Origin: Caulobacter sp. UNC358MFTsu5.1
GTDB lineage: Bacteria > Pseudomonadota > Alphaproteobacteria > Caulobacterales > Caulobacteraceae
Assembly: GCF_000712075.1 (NCBI RefSeq)
Contig: NZ_JONW01000009.1
Coordinates: 186,001-250,000 of the forward strand
Length of the DNA stretch: 64,000 nt
Direction of reading: 5' to 3'
The notes beneath the pieces were generated by a model that was not told the DNA's origin, ran no database searches, and saw only the letters and a list, made by a program, of their open reading frames with translations. The stretch's first letter is position 1; the number at the start of each line of letters is the position of its first letter. This document shows positions 33,666-42,167 of this stretch, in pieces. The translations under genes were made by a program, and so were the position numbers.

Positions 33666-34811
33666 CTAGGGGCGCATTCGGCCGATCGGAAAAGCCGCCG
33701 CGTAGCTCGAGGCTTTCGCCGGGTCGAACGACGCGCTGTCGAACAGCCCCCCGCCGGCGGGGGCCGCGTCGGCGAACACCATCGCGGGATCGACGATCGG
33801 CCCCAGGGACAGGGCCGCCTCGCGGAAAAGATCGGGCCGGTAGACCGCGTCCGCGACTTGGTCGAGGTCGAGCTCCGCCCGGACCTGCCCCCAGCGGACC
33901 ATCTGGGACAGGAACCACAGCGCATGCTCGCGACGCGGCAGGCCGGCGGCGTCGCGGTGGAAGACGATCTCGGACTTCAGCGCCCGGGCCACGACCTCGG
34001 CCTCGACGCCCACATGGTCGGGCCGCGACAGCAGGGCCACCAGTTCGGCGTGGTTGCCGGGCTCGTCTGCCCAGGCCGCAGCGCGGATCAGGGCGCGAAG
34101 GGCGGCGCGCAACTCGTCGCCATGGCGCTCGGCCCAGCCGGCGGTGACGCCGAACACCTTGTCCGGACCGCCCGGCCACAGCTGCGAGGCCTTGATCAGC
34201 ACCTCGCCCAGACCCTCGTCGACGGCCACGGCGTTCCACGGCGCGCCGACGCAGAAGCCGTCGATCTCGCCCAGGCGCAGATGCTCGACCATGCGCGGCG
34301 GCGGCGTGACCACCAAGCGCACGTCGCGGTCTGGGTCGATCCCCGCCTGGGCCAGCCAGTAGCGCAGGGCGTAGTTGTGCATCGACTGCGGGAAGACCAT
34401 CGCGAAGGTCAGGATCGGCGCGTCCTGCGCGCGACGCTGTTCGACCAGCTTGGCCAGGGGCGCGGCCGTGATCAGGGGCGCGGCCATGCCCTCGGGGTCG
34501 ATCTGGCGCAGTTGGGCCGCCAGCCGCGTCGAGACCGTGATCGCGCTGCCGTTCTGGTTCAGGGCCAGCGGCGCCAGCATCGCCGACCGCGGATCGTTGA
34601 GACCGGCGGCCAGGGCCATGGGCGCCAGCATGTGCGCGCCGTCCAGGGCGCCGACCAGCACCTTGTCGCGGATCGTGGCCCACGACGCCTCGCGGCTGAG
34701 CGTGACCTCCAGCCCCTCCTCGGCGAAGAAGCCCCGCGCCTTGGCCACCACCAGCGGCGCGCAGTCGGTCAGGGGGATGAAGCCCAGCGTCAGGTCGGCC
34801 AGCCCGCTCAC
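33666..34811 (-). CDS. nasS: Nitrate sensor protein NasS (NrtA-like, cytoplasmic)
   Basis: A 381-residue nitrate-binding protein of the NrtA/CmpA family. It begins at a GTG (MSGLADLTLGFIPLTDCAPL), directly with the mature fold and with no signal peptide or lipobox, so it stays in the cytoplasm. Family motifs are AKARGFFAEEGLEVTLSREASW, IDGFCVGAPWNAVAVDEGLG and DKVFGVTAGWAE. It overlaps the nasT stop by four bases (GTGA). NasS holds NasT inactive until nitrate or nitrite binds, according to work on Azotobacter and Paracoccus. An ABC importer role is unlikely as no permease or ATPase is near. Confidence 0.9.
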   Translation of the reverse strand: MSGLADLTLGFIPLTDCAPLVVAKARGFFAEEGLEVTLSREASWATIRDKVLVGALDGAHMLAPMALAAGLNDPRSAMLAPLALNQNGSAITVSTRLAAQLRQIDPEGMAAPLITAAPLAKLVEQRRAQDAPILTFAMVFPQSMHNYALRYWLAQAGIDPDRDVRLVVTPPPRMVEHLRLGEIDGFCVGAPWNAVAVDEGLGEVLIKASQLWPGGPDKVFGVTAGWAERHGDELRAALRALIRAAAWADEPGNHAELVALLSRPDHVGVEAEVVARALKSEIVFHRDAAGLPRREHALWFLSQMVRWGQVRAELDLDQVADAVYRPDLFREAALSLGPIVDPAMVFADAAPAGGGLFDSASFDPAKASSYAAAFPIGRMRP

Positions 34812-35386
34812 GAGGCGTCGCCCTTCAGCACGCCGGCGAAGGCCAGCAGGTCGGCCGCGACCTGGCCGATCGGCTTGCCGCGGTCCATGGCCAGCTTGCG
34901 CAGCAGACGATAGGCGCCGTCCTCGTCCAGGCCGCGCTCCTTCATCAGCAGGCCCTTGGCGCGCTCGACGGTCTTGCGCGACTCCAGGTCGGCCTTGGCC
35001 TTGGCCAGGTCGCCGCGCAGCTGCTGGGTCAGGGCGAAGCGGCTCATGGCCACGTCGAGGATCGAGCGGACGCGCGCCGGCGCCAGGCCGTCGACCACAT
35101 AGGCGGCCACCCCGGCCCGCACGGCCTGCTCGGCCAGGCCCGGTTCGGAGCGGTCGACGAACATCACCACGGCGCGCGGATTGTGCTGCCCGGCCTCGCG
35201 CAGGCTTTCCAGGGTGTCGCGGTCGGGACTGTCGGCGGCGATCACCACCACGTCCGGCGCGAAGGCGGCGGCCTCGCGCTCGTCGAACGTGGCCGCCCGA
35301 CGCACCTCCAGCGGCTGCACGCCCTCCAGTCCCTCGGCCACGAGGGCGGCGCGCGCGGGATCCGGATCGATGACGAGGACGCGCAT
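34808..35386 (-). CDS. nasT: ANTAR-domain transcription antiterminator NasT
   Basis: A 192-residue two-domain regulator. The start at ATG 35386 (MRVLVIDPDPARAALV) has GGAGGG just upstream. Residues 1-120 form a receiver-like domain whose phospho-acceptor position sits in DVVVIAADSPD; residues 125-190 form the ANTAR RNA-binding module (RFALTQQLRGDLAKAKADLESRKTVERAKGLLMKERGLDEDGAYRLLRKLAM). NasT binds hairpins in the leader of nitrate genes and prevents early termination, controlled by NasS. It heads the nasT-nasS pair, immediately ahead of the narK operon. Confidence 0.93.
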   Translation of the reverse strand: MRVLVIDPDPARAALVAEGLEGVQPLEVRRAATFDEREAAAFAPDVVVIAADSPDRDTLESLREAGQHNPRAVVMFVDRSEPGLAEQAVRAGVAAYVVDGLAPARVRSILDVAMSRFALTQQLRGDLAKAKADLESRKTVERAKGLLMKERGLDEDGAYRLLRKLAMDRGKPIGQVAADLLAFAGVLKGDAS

Positions 35387-35426
35387 GCCCTCCGCCCTAA
35401 GGCTCTCGGGCGACGGGGGGGAGCGG

Positions 35427-35520
35427 TGAAGGTCCGTCACGGGCGCAGTTGCTCTATCAGCCTGGAATTTTCGCACCCTAGCCTGAAATAGCGGCGCCGG
35501 AAGGCCGTGACGGACCTTCA
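35427..35520. promoter_or_regulatory. 16-bp inverted repeat flanking the nasT promoter region
   Basis: TGAAGGTCCGTCACGG at 35427-35442 is perfectly repeated in inverse at 35505-35520, 62 bases apart. The interval carries the nasT upstream region. The pair could be two operator sites for one regulator bound as a loop, or the remains of a small mobile repeat. Confidence 0.5.
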
Positions 35521-35525
35521 GATCG

Positions 35526-36581
35526 TCACTGTGTCCCGCGCAGCCGGATCCAGGCCGCCGGCTTCTTGCCTGTCTTGGCCGACACCTCGTCGCGCACCGC
35601 GCCGAAACGCGGGTCCAGCAGCGCGGCCAGGCCGTAGGTGCCCACGGCGTTCGACACGTCCCACGGGTGGGGCGCGTATTCCTTCTGGCCGGCGGCGGCG
35701 CGGTCGCGGTCGAACTGGATCTTGGAGTTGGCGAACTCGATGTGGGTCTTCTGGCCGCGCGCGTACGGGACCAGCCAGTCCAGCGCCGAGGCCAGGCTGA
35801 CGTCGTTGTCGGCCTTCCAGTTCAGCCAGTCCTCGCCGTGCGCCTTGGCCGACAGCGCCGCCATCATCAACGGGTCGAGGTCGTAGGTGACGTAATGCAG
35901 GGCGTCGCGCTCGTGGAAGTCGAACACCGACCCGTCGGGCTGGATGTTGGTCGAGACCTGGGCGCGATAGGCCGCCCTCGCCCGCTCGATCAGCTTGGCG
36001 TCGCCGGTCTGGAAGGCGGCCATGGTCGCCAGCTTGACGCGGTGGCTCTGCCAGTTGGTGTTGAAGTTCTTCGGCTTGGCGTCCATCGCGTCCAGATAGC
36101 CGGCGGCCATGCCCCGCCACATCTTGTCGACCTTGGCGCGGGTCGCGGCCGGCAGGTCAGCCTCGGTCAGGTCGGTGGCCATCAGCAGCGTGTCGAAGCC
36201 GGTCTCGTCGATCGGGTTGAACGACGGCTCGTAGATGTCGGCCCAGGCCTCCAGATAGCGGCCGGCCTGGTCGAGATAGGCGCGGTCGCCGGTCAGGCGC
36301 CAGGCCAGGGCCAGGTTCAGCACGATCGGCTGGTCTTCCTTGGCCTTCAGGCTGATCTCGCGGATGCCCTTGCCCGGCAGGGTGCCTTCGGTGTGCAGCT
36401 TGGGGATCGCGCCCGGCGGACGGTCGAGGGCGGCCTTGGCCTTGGAAATCACCTCCTGGGCCGCCGGGGCCTGGGCGGCGCCCTTGGCGTAGTCGGGACC
36501 GAGGATGGCGTAGTCGCCGGCCAGGGCAGGCGAAGCCAGGAGGGCCAAGGCGGCGGCCGCGCCCATCAGCAGGGTCTTCAT
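35526..36581 (-). CDS. Alginate lyase family protein (secreted)
   Basis: A 351-residue protein with a signal peptide (MKTLLMGAAAALALLASPALAG) and an alpha/alpha-toroid Alginate_lyase domain (PF05426-like). Typical features are IVLNLALAWRLTGDRAYLDQAGRYLEAWAD, FNTNWQSHRVKLATMAAFQTGD and DFHERDALHYVTYDLDPL; the NWQSHR and HERDALHY segments occupy the positions of the catalytic Asn/His and Tyr of PL5-like lyases. It could act on alginate or on related uronate polymers (PL38-type glucuronan lyases have the same fold). It lies behind a TonB receptor on the same strand, suggesting a glycan-uptake pair, with a terminator between them. Confidence 0.85.
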   Translation of the reverse strand: MKTLLMGAAAALALLASPALAGDYAILGPDYAKGAAQAPAAQEVISKAKAALDRPPGAIPKLHTEGTLPGKGIREISLKAKEDQPIVLNLALAWRLTGDRAYLDQAGRYLEAWADIYEPSFNPIDETGFDTLLMATDLTEADLPAATRAKVDKMWRGMAAGYLDAMDAKPKNFNTNWQSHRVKLATMAAFQTGDAKLIERARAAYRAQVSTNIQPDGSVFDFHERDALHYVTYDLDPLMMAALSAKAHGEDWLNWKADNDVSLASALDWLVPYARGQKTHIEFANSKIQFDRDRAAAGQKEYAPHPWDVSNAVGTYGLAALLDPRFGAVRDEVSAKTGKKPAAWIRLRGTQ

Positions 36582-36611
36582 GTCACGCGTCTCTTCGTAC
36601 TGGAGATCAAA

Positions 36612-36640
36612 GAAAAAGGGCCGGGCTTCACGCCCGGCCC
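36612..36640 (-). terminator. Intrinsic terminator of the TonB receptor gene
   Basis: On the minus strand a GC-rich 9-bp stem (GGGCCGGGC with its complement, 36640-36618) with a short GTGAA-type loop is followed directly by TTTTTCTTT (36617-36609). It lies 13 bases beyond the receptor stop and just ahead of the lyase gene. Confidence 0.85.
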
Positions 36641-36652
36641 TGCAGGAGGGGA

Positions 36653-39600
36653 TTAGAACTTGGCGCGCATCGTCACCTGATAGGTGCGCCCGTCGTAGTC
36701 GATCCGACGCGGCAGCATCGGGTCGTTCTCGTACTCCGACCGGGTGGCGTCGGTCAGGTTGAACGCATCGACCGAGACCGTCAGGTCCTTGGTGATGTTG
36801 TACGAGGCCGAGGCGTCCAGCTGGCTGCGCGCCTTGACGGTGCGGGCGTCGCCGACGAACGAGTTGCCGGCGGCCAGGTCGTACTTGTCACGCCAGTTGT
36901 AGACCAGGCGGACGCCGAACTTGTCGGACTCGTAGTAACCGATGACGTTCAGGTTGTTCTTCGACACGCTGGGCAGGGTGATGTCCTTGCCCGCCGTGTC
37001 CTTGCCGTCGATGTTGACGAACGAGTAGTTGAACGCGCCGCCGAAGTTGCGCCAGAAGCCCGGCAGGAAGTCGAAGTTCTGCTGGATGTTGAACTCCAGG
37101 CCGGTGACGGTCATCGGGCTCTGGTTGGTCTTGCCGCTGATGTTGACCTGGGCGTTCTTCAGCCCCCCGCCGGCGCCGGGGAACTGGTTGGAGCTCCTGC
37201 AGACCGGCGTGCCGCTCGAATTGTCGATCGTCAGCGTGCCCATATCGACATCGATGCCCGGGATCTTGCCGTTCGCCGGGCAGAGGATCGCCGGATCGGT
37301 GATCGGGCCGATATAGCCGTCGATCCGCTTGCGATAGGCGGCCACCGAGATCAGGCCGCCCGGACGGTTGTACCATTCCAGCGACAGGTCGAAGGAATCC
37401 GAGGTGTAGGGCTTCAGGTCCGTGGCGCCGATGGTGACCGTGTAGACCGGGTCGATCGGCGTGGTCAGGGTGACCGGCACCTGGACATAGGTGGTCGGCA
37501 CGGTGTCGCGCGGCTGCGGACGGACATAGGTGGAATAGGCCGCGAAGCGCAGGATCAGGTCTTCGCGCAGATCGGCGGCCAGGATCAGCGACGGCAGCCA
37601 GTAGTCGTAGTCGTTCTTGGTGGTCTTGGTGCTCAGCGAGTGGTTGACCGGCCCGCCCGCACCCGAGATGTTCGCGCCGCAGTTGTTGCAGTTCAGCGCA
37701 TTGATCTCATTCTCCGTGTATTCGTAGCGGACGCCGAGCGCGCCGCGCACCGGAACGCTCAGCACGTCGGTCTTGAACTTCGCCGTGGCGTACAGCGAGT
37801 ACACGTCGTTGGCGTTGCTGAAGTTGTTGTTCCAGTAGTTGCCGTCCCAGTAGTTGTTGACGAAGCCGTACGGGGTCAGGAAGACGCCCGGGGCGCCGAG
37901 CGTGAACTGGGCGGGCAAGGCGTTCGGGTTGATCGGCGTGATCGCCGCCAGCACGCGCTGGACGTCCAGGCCCATCCAGTTGGAGGTCGGGCCGCCGGCC
38001 TTGCCGCCGAAGAAGTCCTTGGCGTAGCCCAGCTGGGACGCCATGTCCGGCGTGATGTTCTGGGTCTGGGCGCCCAGGGAGGTGTTGCGCGAGCCGCTCG
38101 AGATGAACTCGTTACGCTCCGCCCGGCCGCCGAACAGGATGCTGGTCAGGAACGGGTTGTCGGAAAACGAGCGCTCCAGGTCCAGCTGGAACGAGTCCAG
38201 CTTGTTGTCGGCGTTGCCGTTGGTCCCCGTGATGCCGAACTTGTCGCCGGTGATGTTCGCCGCCTGGCCGGGCATCGGGGCGCTGGCCTGGGTGGCCGAA
38301 GCCGGGGCCGCCGCGATCGGGAAGCCGCCGTTGGGCAGGTGGGTGGCGTGCGGCGTGACCAGGGTCGCCATGTAGTTGGCCAGGTCGGTCCCGCCCAGAT
38401 TGACCGAGGTGGTGATGCCGTTCAGCCCAGCCGATCCCAGGTTGCGGTAGGGGTTCTGGACGATGTCCAGCTCGATCTGGTTGGCCTGGGCCTGGGCGCG
38501 CGAGATCGTCAGATTGGCCGTGGCGCGCCAGTCGTCGTTCTTGAACTCCAGGGTCGGGTTGATGGCCCAGGTCTGGTTCTTGGCCGGCTCGGAGCGGACC
38601 GAGTCGAAGGTGTTGATGTTCTCGGCCGAGAAGCTGTTGATGTAGGCGCGCGGACCATTGGGGGTCTGGACGATGTAGGGCGTGCCGATCTGGGTGATGT
38701 GGGCCACCGCCGAGGCCGCGACCAGGCCGGTGTTGGTGCCGTTGCCCGGGCCCGCATCGATATAGAGGATGTTGTTCGTCGCATCCTTGAGGTTTCGCTT
38801 GGTGATGAACGCGTTGGCGCCCAGCTTCCAATTCTCGTTGACCTGCCATTCGAAGCCGGTCGCGGCCGACAGCGTGGTGCCGCGGTTGTACTTCACCAGC
38901 TGGCGGGTCTGGCTGGGATAGTAGACCCCGCCCGGATTGGCGGTGACCAGGGCGTCATAGACCGGGTTGGAGCCGGCGGCGGCCTGGTTGCCCACCTGGA
39001 TCGCGCCCAGCTTGTTGGCCCACGAGTTCACCGTGATCGAGTCGCGGCGGAACTTCTCGTCCTTCCAGCCCACGACGCCGAAGATCGCGAAATCGTCGCT
39101 GAGGTGGGCGTTGTAGCCCATCGAGGCCAGCGGGCTGCCCAGGTTGCCCAGGTCGTTGTACTCGTACGAGACCTTGGCGAAGCCGCCGTCCTTGCGCTGC
39201 AGGGCGGGCGCGATGCGCAGGTCGATGTTGCCCGACAGGCCGCCGGCCAGGTCGGTGGCCATCGGCGACTTGATCACGTTGATCGACGTGAAGATGTCGG
39301 AGTTGAACGCGCCCAGCGGGGTCGAGCCGTTCAGGATCGGGTCGGCGAAGGCGCCGCCGTTCAGGGTGGTGCGGGCGAAGGTGCCCGGCAGGCCGCGCAG
39401 GCTGATCGTGGCGTTGCGGCTGTCGGCTTCGCGGTTGATCTGGATGCCGGGGACGCGCTGGATGGCCTCGCCGACGTTGAGGTCCGGGAAGCGGCCCAGA
39501 CCGTCCGACGAGATGCCGTCCGAGATCTGCAGGGTGTCGCGCTTGGTGGCGATGGCGTTGGCGTAGGCGGCGCGGAAACCGGTTACCACGACAGTGTCGA

Positions 39601-39739
39601 CGACGCTGTCATCGGCCGGGGCCTGTTCGGCCTGGGCGGGCGCGGCCTGTTGCGCCTGGGCGACCGAGCCCAGCGCCAGAGCGGCGCACGAAGCCAGCAG
39701 CGCGGTCCGCAGGACAAGAGTGTTTCGAACGGTGGTCAT
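36653..39739 (-). CDS. TonB-dependent outer-membrane receptor
   Basis: A 1028-residue receptor with signal peptide (LALGSVAQAQQ cleavage), a TonB box (DTVVVTGFR), a plug domain (GRFPDLNVGEAIQRVPGIQINREADSRN, RGLPGTFARTTLNGGAF) and a long 22-strand barrel ending YQVTMRAKF. The plug motifs match the large Caulobacter/Xanthomonas-type TonB receptors for carbohydrates rather than siderophore receptors. Its own promoter and an upstream palindrome are seen, so expression is probably substrate-induced. Next to the lyase, it is probably the importer of the oligouronides released; this is inference from position. Confidence 0.93.
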   Translation of the reverse strand: MTTVRNTLVLRTALLASCAALALGSVAQAQQAAPAQAEQAPADDSVVDTVVVTGFRAAYANAIATKRDTLQISDGISSDGLGRFPDLNVGEAIQRVPGIQINREADSRNATISLRGLPGTFARTTLNGGAFADPILNGSTPLGAFNSDIFTSINVIKSPMATDLAGGLSGNIDLRIAPALQRKDGGFAKVSYEYNDLGNLGSPLASMGYNAHLSDDFAIFGVVGWKDEKFRRDSITVNSWANKLGAIQVGNQAAAGSNPVYDALVTANPGGVYYPSQTRQLVKYNRGTTLSAATGFEWQVNENWKLGANAFITKRNLKDATNNILYIDAGPGNGTNTGLVAASAVAHITQIGTPYIVQTPNGPRAYINSFSAENINTFDSVRSEPAKNQTWAINPTLEFKNDDWRATANLTISRAQAQANQIELDIVQNPYRNLGSAGLNGITTSVNLGGTDLANYMATLVTPHATHLPNGGFPIAAAPASATQASAPMPGQAANITGDKFGITGTNGNADNKLDSFQLDLERSFSDNPFLTSILFGGRAERNEFISSGSRNTSLGAQTQNITPDMASQLGYAKDFFGGKAGGPTSNWMGLDVQRVLAAITPINPNALPAQFTLGAPGVFLTPYGFVNNYWDGNYWNNNFSNANDVYSLYATAKFKTDVLSVPVRGALGVRYEYTENEINALNCNNCGANISGAGGPVNHSLSTKTTKNDYDYWLPSLILAADLREDLILRFAAYSTYVRPQPRDTVPTTYVQVPVTLTTPIDPVYTVTIGATDLKPYTSDSFDLSLEWYNRPGGLISVAAYRKRIDGYIGPITDPAILCPANGKIPGIDVDMGTLTIDNSSGTPVCRSSNQFPGAGGGLKNAQVNISGKTNQSPMTVTGLEFNIQQNFDFLPGFWRNFGGAFNYSFVNIDGKDTAGKDITLPSVSKNNLNVIGYYESDKFGVRLVYNWRDKYDLAAGNSFVGDARTVKARSQLDASASYNITKDLTVSVDAFNLTDATRSEYENDPMLPRRIDYDGRTYQVTMRAKF

Positions 39740-39783
39740 GATCCCTCCCCTGGCGCGTCTGAGTGGGCGCCCTTATGCGGCGA

Positions 39784-39812
39784 CTTATCCGACCAATCGA
39801 GAAATGTGTCAA
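39784..39812 (-). promoter_or_regulatory. Sigma-70 type promoter of the TonB receptor gene
   Basis: On the minus strand TTGACA (39812-39807) and GATAAG (39789-39784) are 17 bases apart, close to the consensus spacing. It ends 45 bases ahead of the receptor start. An inverted ACCAAT/ATTGGT pair overlaps the -35 region. Confidence 0.7.
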
Positions 39813-39822
39813 TGATTGGTAA

Positions 39823-39842
39823 TGCCACTTTTCAAAGTGGCA
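39823..39842. promoter_or_regulatory. 20-base perfect palindromic operator upstream of the TonB receptor
   Basis: TGCCACTTT-TC-AAAGTGGCA has 9-bp arms. It lies just upstream of the -35 box, a place fitting an activator or a repressor that loops or blocks RNA polymerase. No regulator gene is adjacent. Confidence 0.6.
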
Positions 39843-40033
39843 GAACTTTCTGGTCAGGCCAAAGCCATGAGAGGCAAGACCAGAACCGGAAAACAACCCA
39901 AAATTGGATTTCACCGGGGCGCAGCCGACCCCGGAATTGGCGAATCAGATCGCAAACGGCGCCAGCGCTCGTTGCCGTTCGATGACAGAGCTCGCCATCA
40001 GTCAGCGGGCGACCCGATACTGGTCTAGCCAGC

Positions 40034-42034
40034 TCAGTGGATGACGCCACTCACCTTCAAGCCGGCGATGTAGCCGCCGCCGGCGATCATCAACGGCGCG
40101 GCGGGGTGGACGCCGTCGGTCGTATAGGCGGTTCGCACGAGCGTGGTCGCGGGATGGGCCGCCGTGAACTTCGAGTGCATGCCGAGGGTCTGGTTCGAAG
40201 CCGGTCCCGTCGTCGAGGAGACGTAGATGCGCTCGTTGTCGACGACCAGGCTTTCGCCGAGCTCCGCGACGGCGCTCATGTCGACGGAGCAGTAGAGCGC
40301 GCCCGCCGACACGTTGGCCAGCAAGGCTCCCGTCACGCCGGGCGCCTTCCACTTGCCGGGACTGCCCCCGTCCTCGTAGGTCGTCCTCATGTCGATCGCC
40401 GTGACCCAGGCGGGCCGATCGGCGGATGTCAGCAGCCAGTTGAACCACAGAGGCTGCACGCCATCGGGATAGGCGGCGCTCGGCAGGGGCGTCTGGTCCG
40501 CCACCGTGGTCCAGTAGGTCCCAGGCGCCGAGGTCGTCCAAGGCTCGCCGAAGAAATGGAACACTGGCGTCGACGGGCAGTGCGCCCGCCAGAAGCGCCA
40601 CCAGTTCGTCGTCGCCTTTTTGATCGCGGGAAGCGACAGCAGGCCCTGGTTGATGTCGTTGGGTCCGATGTCGGTCGCGATGCGATTGAACGGCGCGTTG
40701 CCGATCGCCCTGAGCGCGGCCATCCGCGCCGCGAACGCGCCCGGCGCCTCGGACGCGGTGTTGAGGGCGTAGGCCCCGCTCTGCGAGAAGTTGCCGAACG
40801 CCATCCGTCCGCCCGTCGTATCGTCCAGCCCGCGCATGATCGCGCTGGTCACGCCGCGCTGGGCCTGCCGGTACACGAGGTCGCTGGTCGGGACCTGGCG
40901 GCTGGTGCCGTTGATCAGGAAGACCGGCGAGGTTCCATCCCATCCCTTGGCGACGGCGAAGCAAGGCGAATAGGATTGCGTCGAGCCGGGATTGGTGACG
41001 GCGATCGCGCCGCCGAGCCGTTTGCCGGTCTGGACGGCGGAAGTGCCTTCGTTCCCTTCGCCGAGGTCCGATCCGACCGTGGACGGATAGATCGAGACCA
41101 GCTGATAGCCGCCGACCGGCACCGACTTCTGGACGCGGATATAGGCATGGCTGTTGCCCCCCGGCGCGAACCCGACCACCTCGTCGGACAGCACGACCTG
41201 TCCGGCGGGGATCACGACGCTGGTCGAGCCGCCGTTGAAGGTCACGGGCCAGGCGTTCGTGCCGACGGGATCGTCGGTGACCGTGGCGAACTCGATGGTC
41301 ATGGCGGTGTTGGCGGGGCGTTCTGGGCCGACCGCGCCCGCCAGGTAGAAGTTGGCGAAGGCGAAGCGCCAGCCCGTCGCGGTCCAGGCGGGCGTCGCGA
41401 AATAGGTGTTCGACAACTGGAACCGATTGCCGGCCCCGGCGCCGCCTGTCGACGTCACCGGAAAGACGAAGCGGGACGCGGCGAAGGCGTAGCCCGCCGT
41501 CGTCAGGACCGGCAGCGGATCGGTGATGAAGATCCGCAGGGCGTCGACCTTCGGGCTGTTCCGGCCCGCCAGATAGGTCTGGGTCACCAGAAGATCGAGA
41601 TCGCCCACGACGACGGGCGCGGATCCCCGCACGACTTTCCAACCGTTGTAGTCGTCGCCGGTCAGGATGAACCGGCCGTCGTTGGGACTGATCGACAAGA
41701 GCGATCCGGGCGTCTTCCCGACGAGGGTCCCCACCACGGTCCCCGCCGGCGCGGTCGGCGAGATCGCATCCCCGGAAAGGGAGAGATCCGGCATCTCGAC
41801 CGTCAGTTGGAGATAGAGCGCGTTGACCGCGGCCGTCACGGCGCTGTCGACGATCGGCGTGATCAGGGCCTCGAGCTCGGCGTTTGTCGGGGTGTGCCCG
41901 ATCATGGCCACGCCGGCGGGCCAGGCGCCCGCCGCCTTCGGGCCGTAGATGAACCAGGCGGTCGTATCGATCCAGAAGTCGCCGTCGACGCCATCGCCAG
42001 GCGCAGGCGGCGCCGTCCCGTTCAGCAGTGACAT
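40034..42034 (-). CDS. Chimeric protein: phage-tail-fibre-like N-terminus with SGNH-hydrolase-like C-terminus
   Basis: A 666-residue protein; ATG 42034 preferred over GTG 42040 because GGGGG then sits in range. Residues 1-50 (PGDGVDGDFWIDTTAWFIYGPK) match the sequence style that recurs in phage tail-fibre and collagen-like proteins. Residues 80-180 look like a cadherin-type beta domain (APAGTVVGTLVG). The C-terminal half resembles SGNH esterases: FLINGTS near residue 376 (candidate serine), GPNDIN near 460 (Asn block) and DGVHP near 642 (Asp/His block). There is no signal peptide. It may trim surface glycans. The right neighbour is an efflux operon; I see no phage structural genes nearby. Confidence 0.75.
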   Translation of the reverse strand: MSLLNGTAPPAPGDGVDGDFWIDTTAWFIYGPKAAGAWPAGVAMIGHTPTNAELEALITPIVDSAVTAAVNALYLQLTVEMPDLSLSGDAISPTAPAGTVVGTLVGKTPGSLLSISPNDGRFILTGDDYNGWKVVRGSAPVVVGDLDLLVTQTYLAGRNSPKVDALRIFITDPLPVLTTAGYAFAASRFVFPVTSTGGAGAGNRFQLSNTYFATPAWTATGWRFAFANFYLAGAVGPERPANTAMTIEFATVTDDPVGTNAWPVTFNGGSTSVVIPAGQVVLSDEVVGFAPGGNSHAYIRVQKSVPVGGYQLVSIYPSTVGSDLGEGNEGTSAVQTGKRLGGAIAVTNPGSTQSYSPCFAVAKGWDGTSPVFLINGTSRQVPTSDLVYRQAQRGVTSAIMRGLDDTTGGRMAFGNFSQSGAYALNTASEAPGAFAARMAALRAIGNAPFNRIATDIGPNDINQGLLSLPAIKKATTNWWRFWRAHCPSTPVFHFFGEPWTTSAPGTYWTTVADQTPLPSAAYPDGVQPLWFNWLLTSADRPAWVTAIDMRTTYEDGGSPGKWKAPGVTGALLANVSAGALYCSVDMSAVAELGESLVVDNERIYVSSTTGPASNQTLGMHSKFTAAHPATTLVRTAYTTDGVHPAAPLMIAGGGYIAGLKVSGVIH

Positions 42035-42167
42035 CGACACCCCCCGGTCCGACCAGCGGGACTTCGCGTTCGGCGCGCCCGTTGAACCGCTAGGAGAACG
42101 CCGATTCGCGAGCGGGGCTATACCTCAAGGTGATCGGCGCCGGTTCCGAAGGTGGCGGACCCGACCT

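Noticed and set aside
33666..34811. NasS as a periplasmic nitrate ABC binding protein (NrtA)
   Set aside because: No signal peptide or lipobox, no permease or ATPase near it, and it overlaps nasT.
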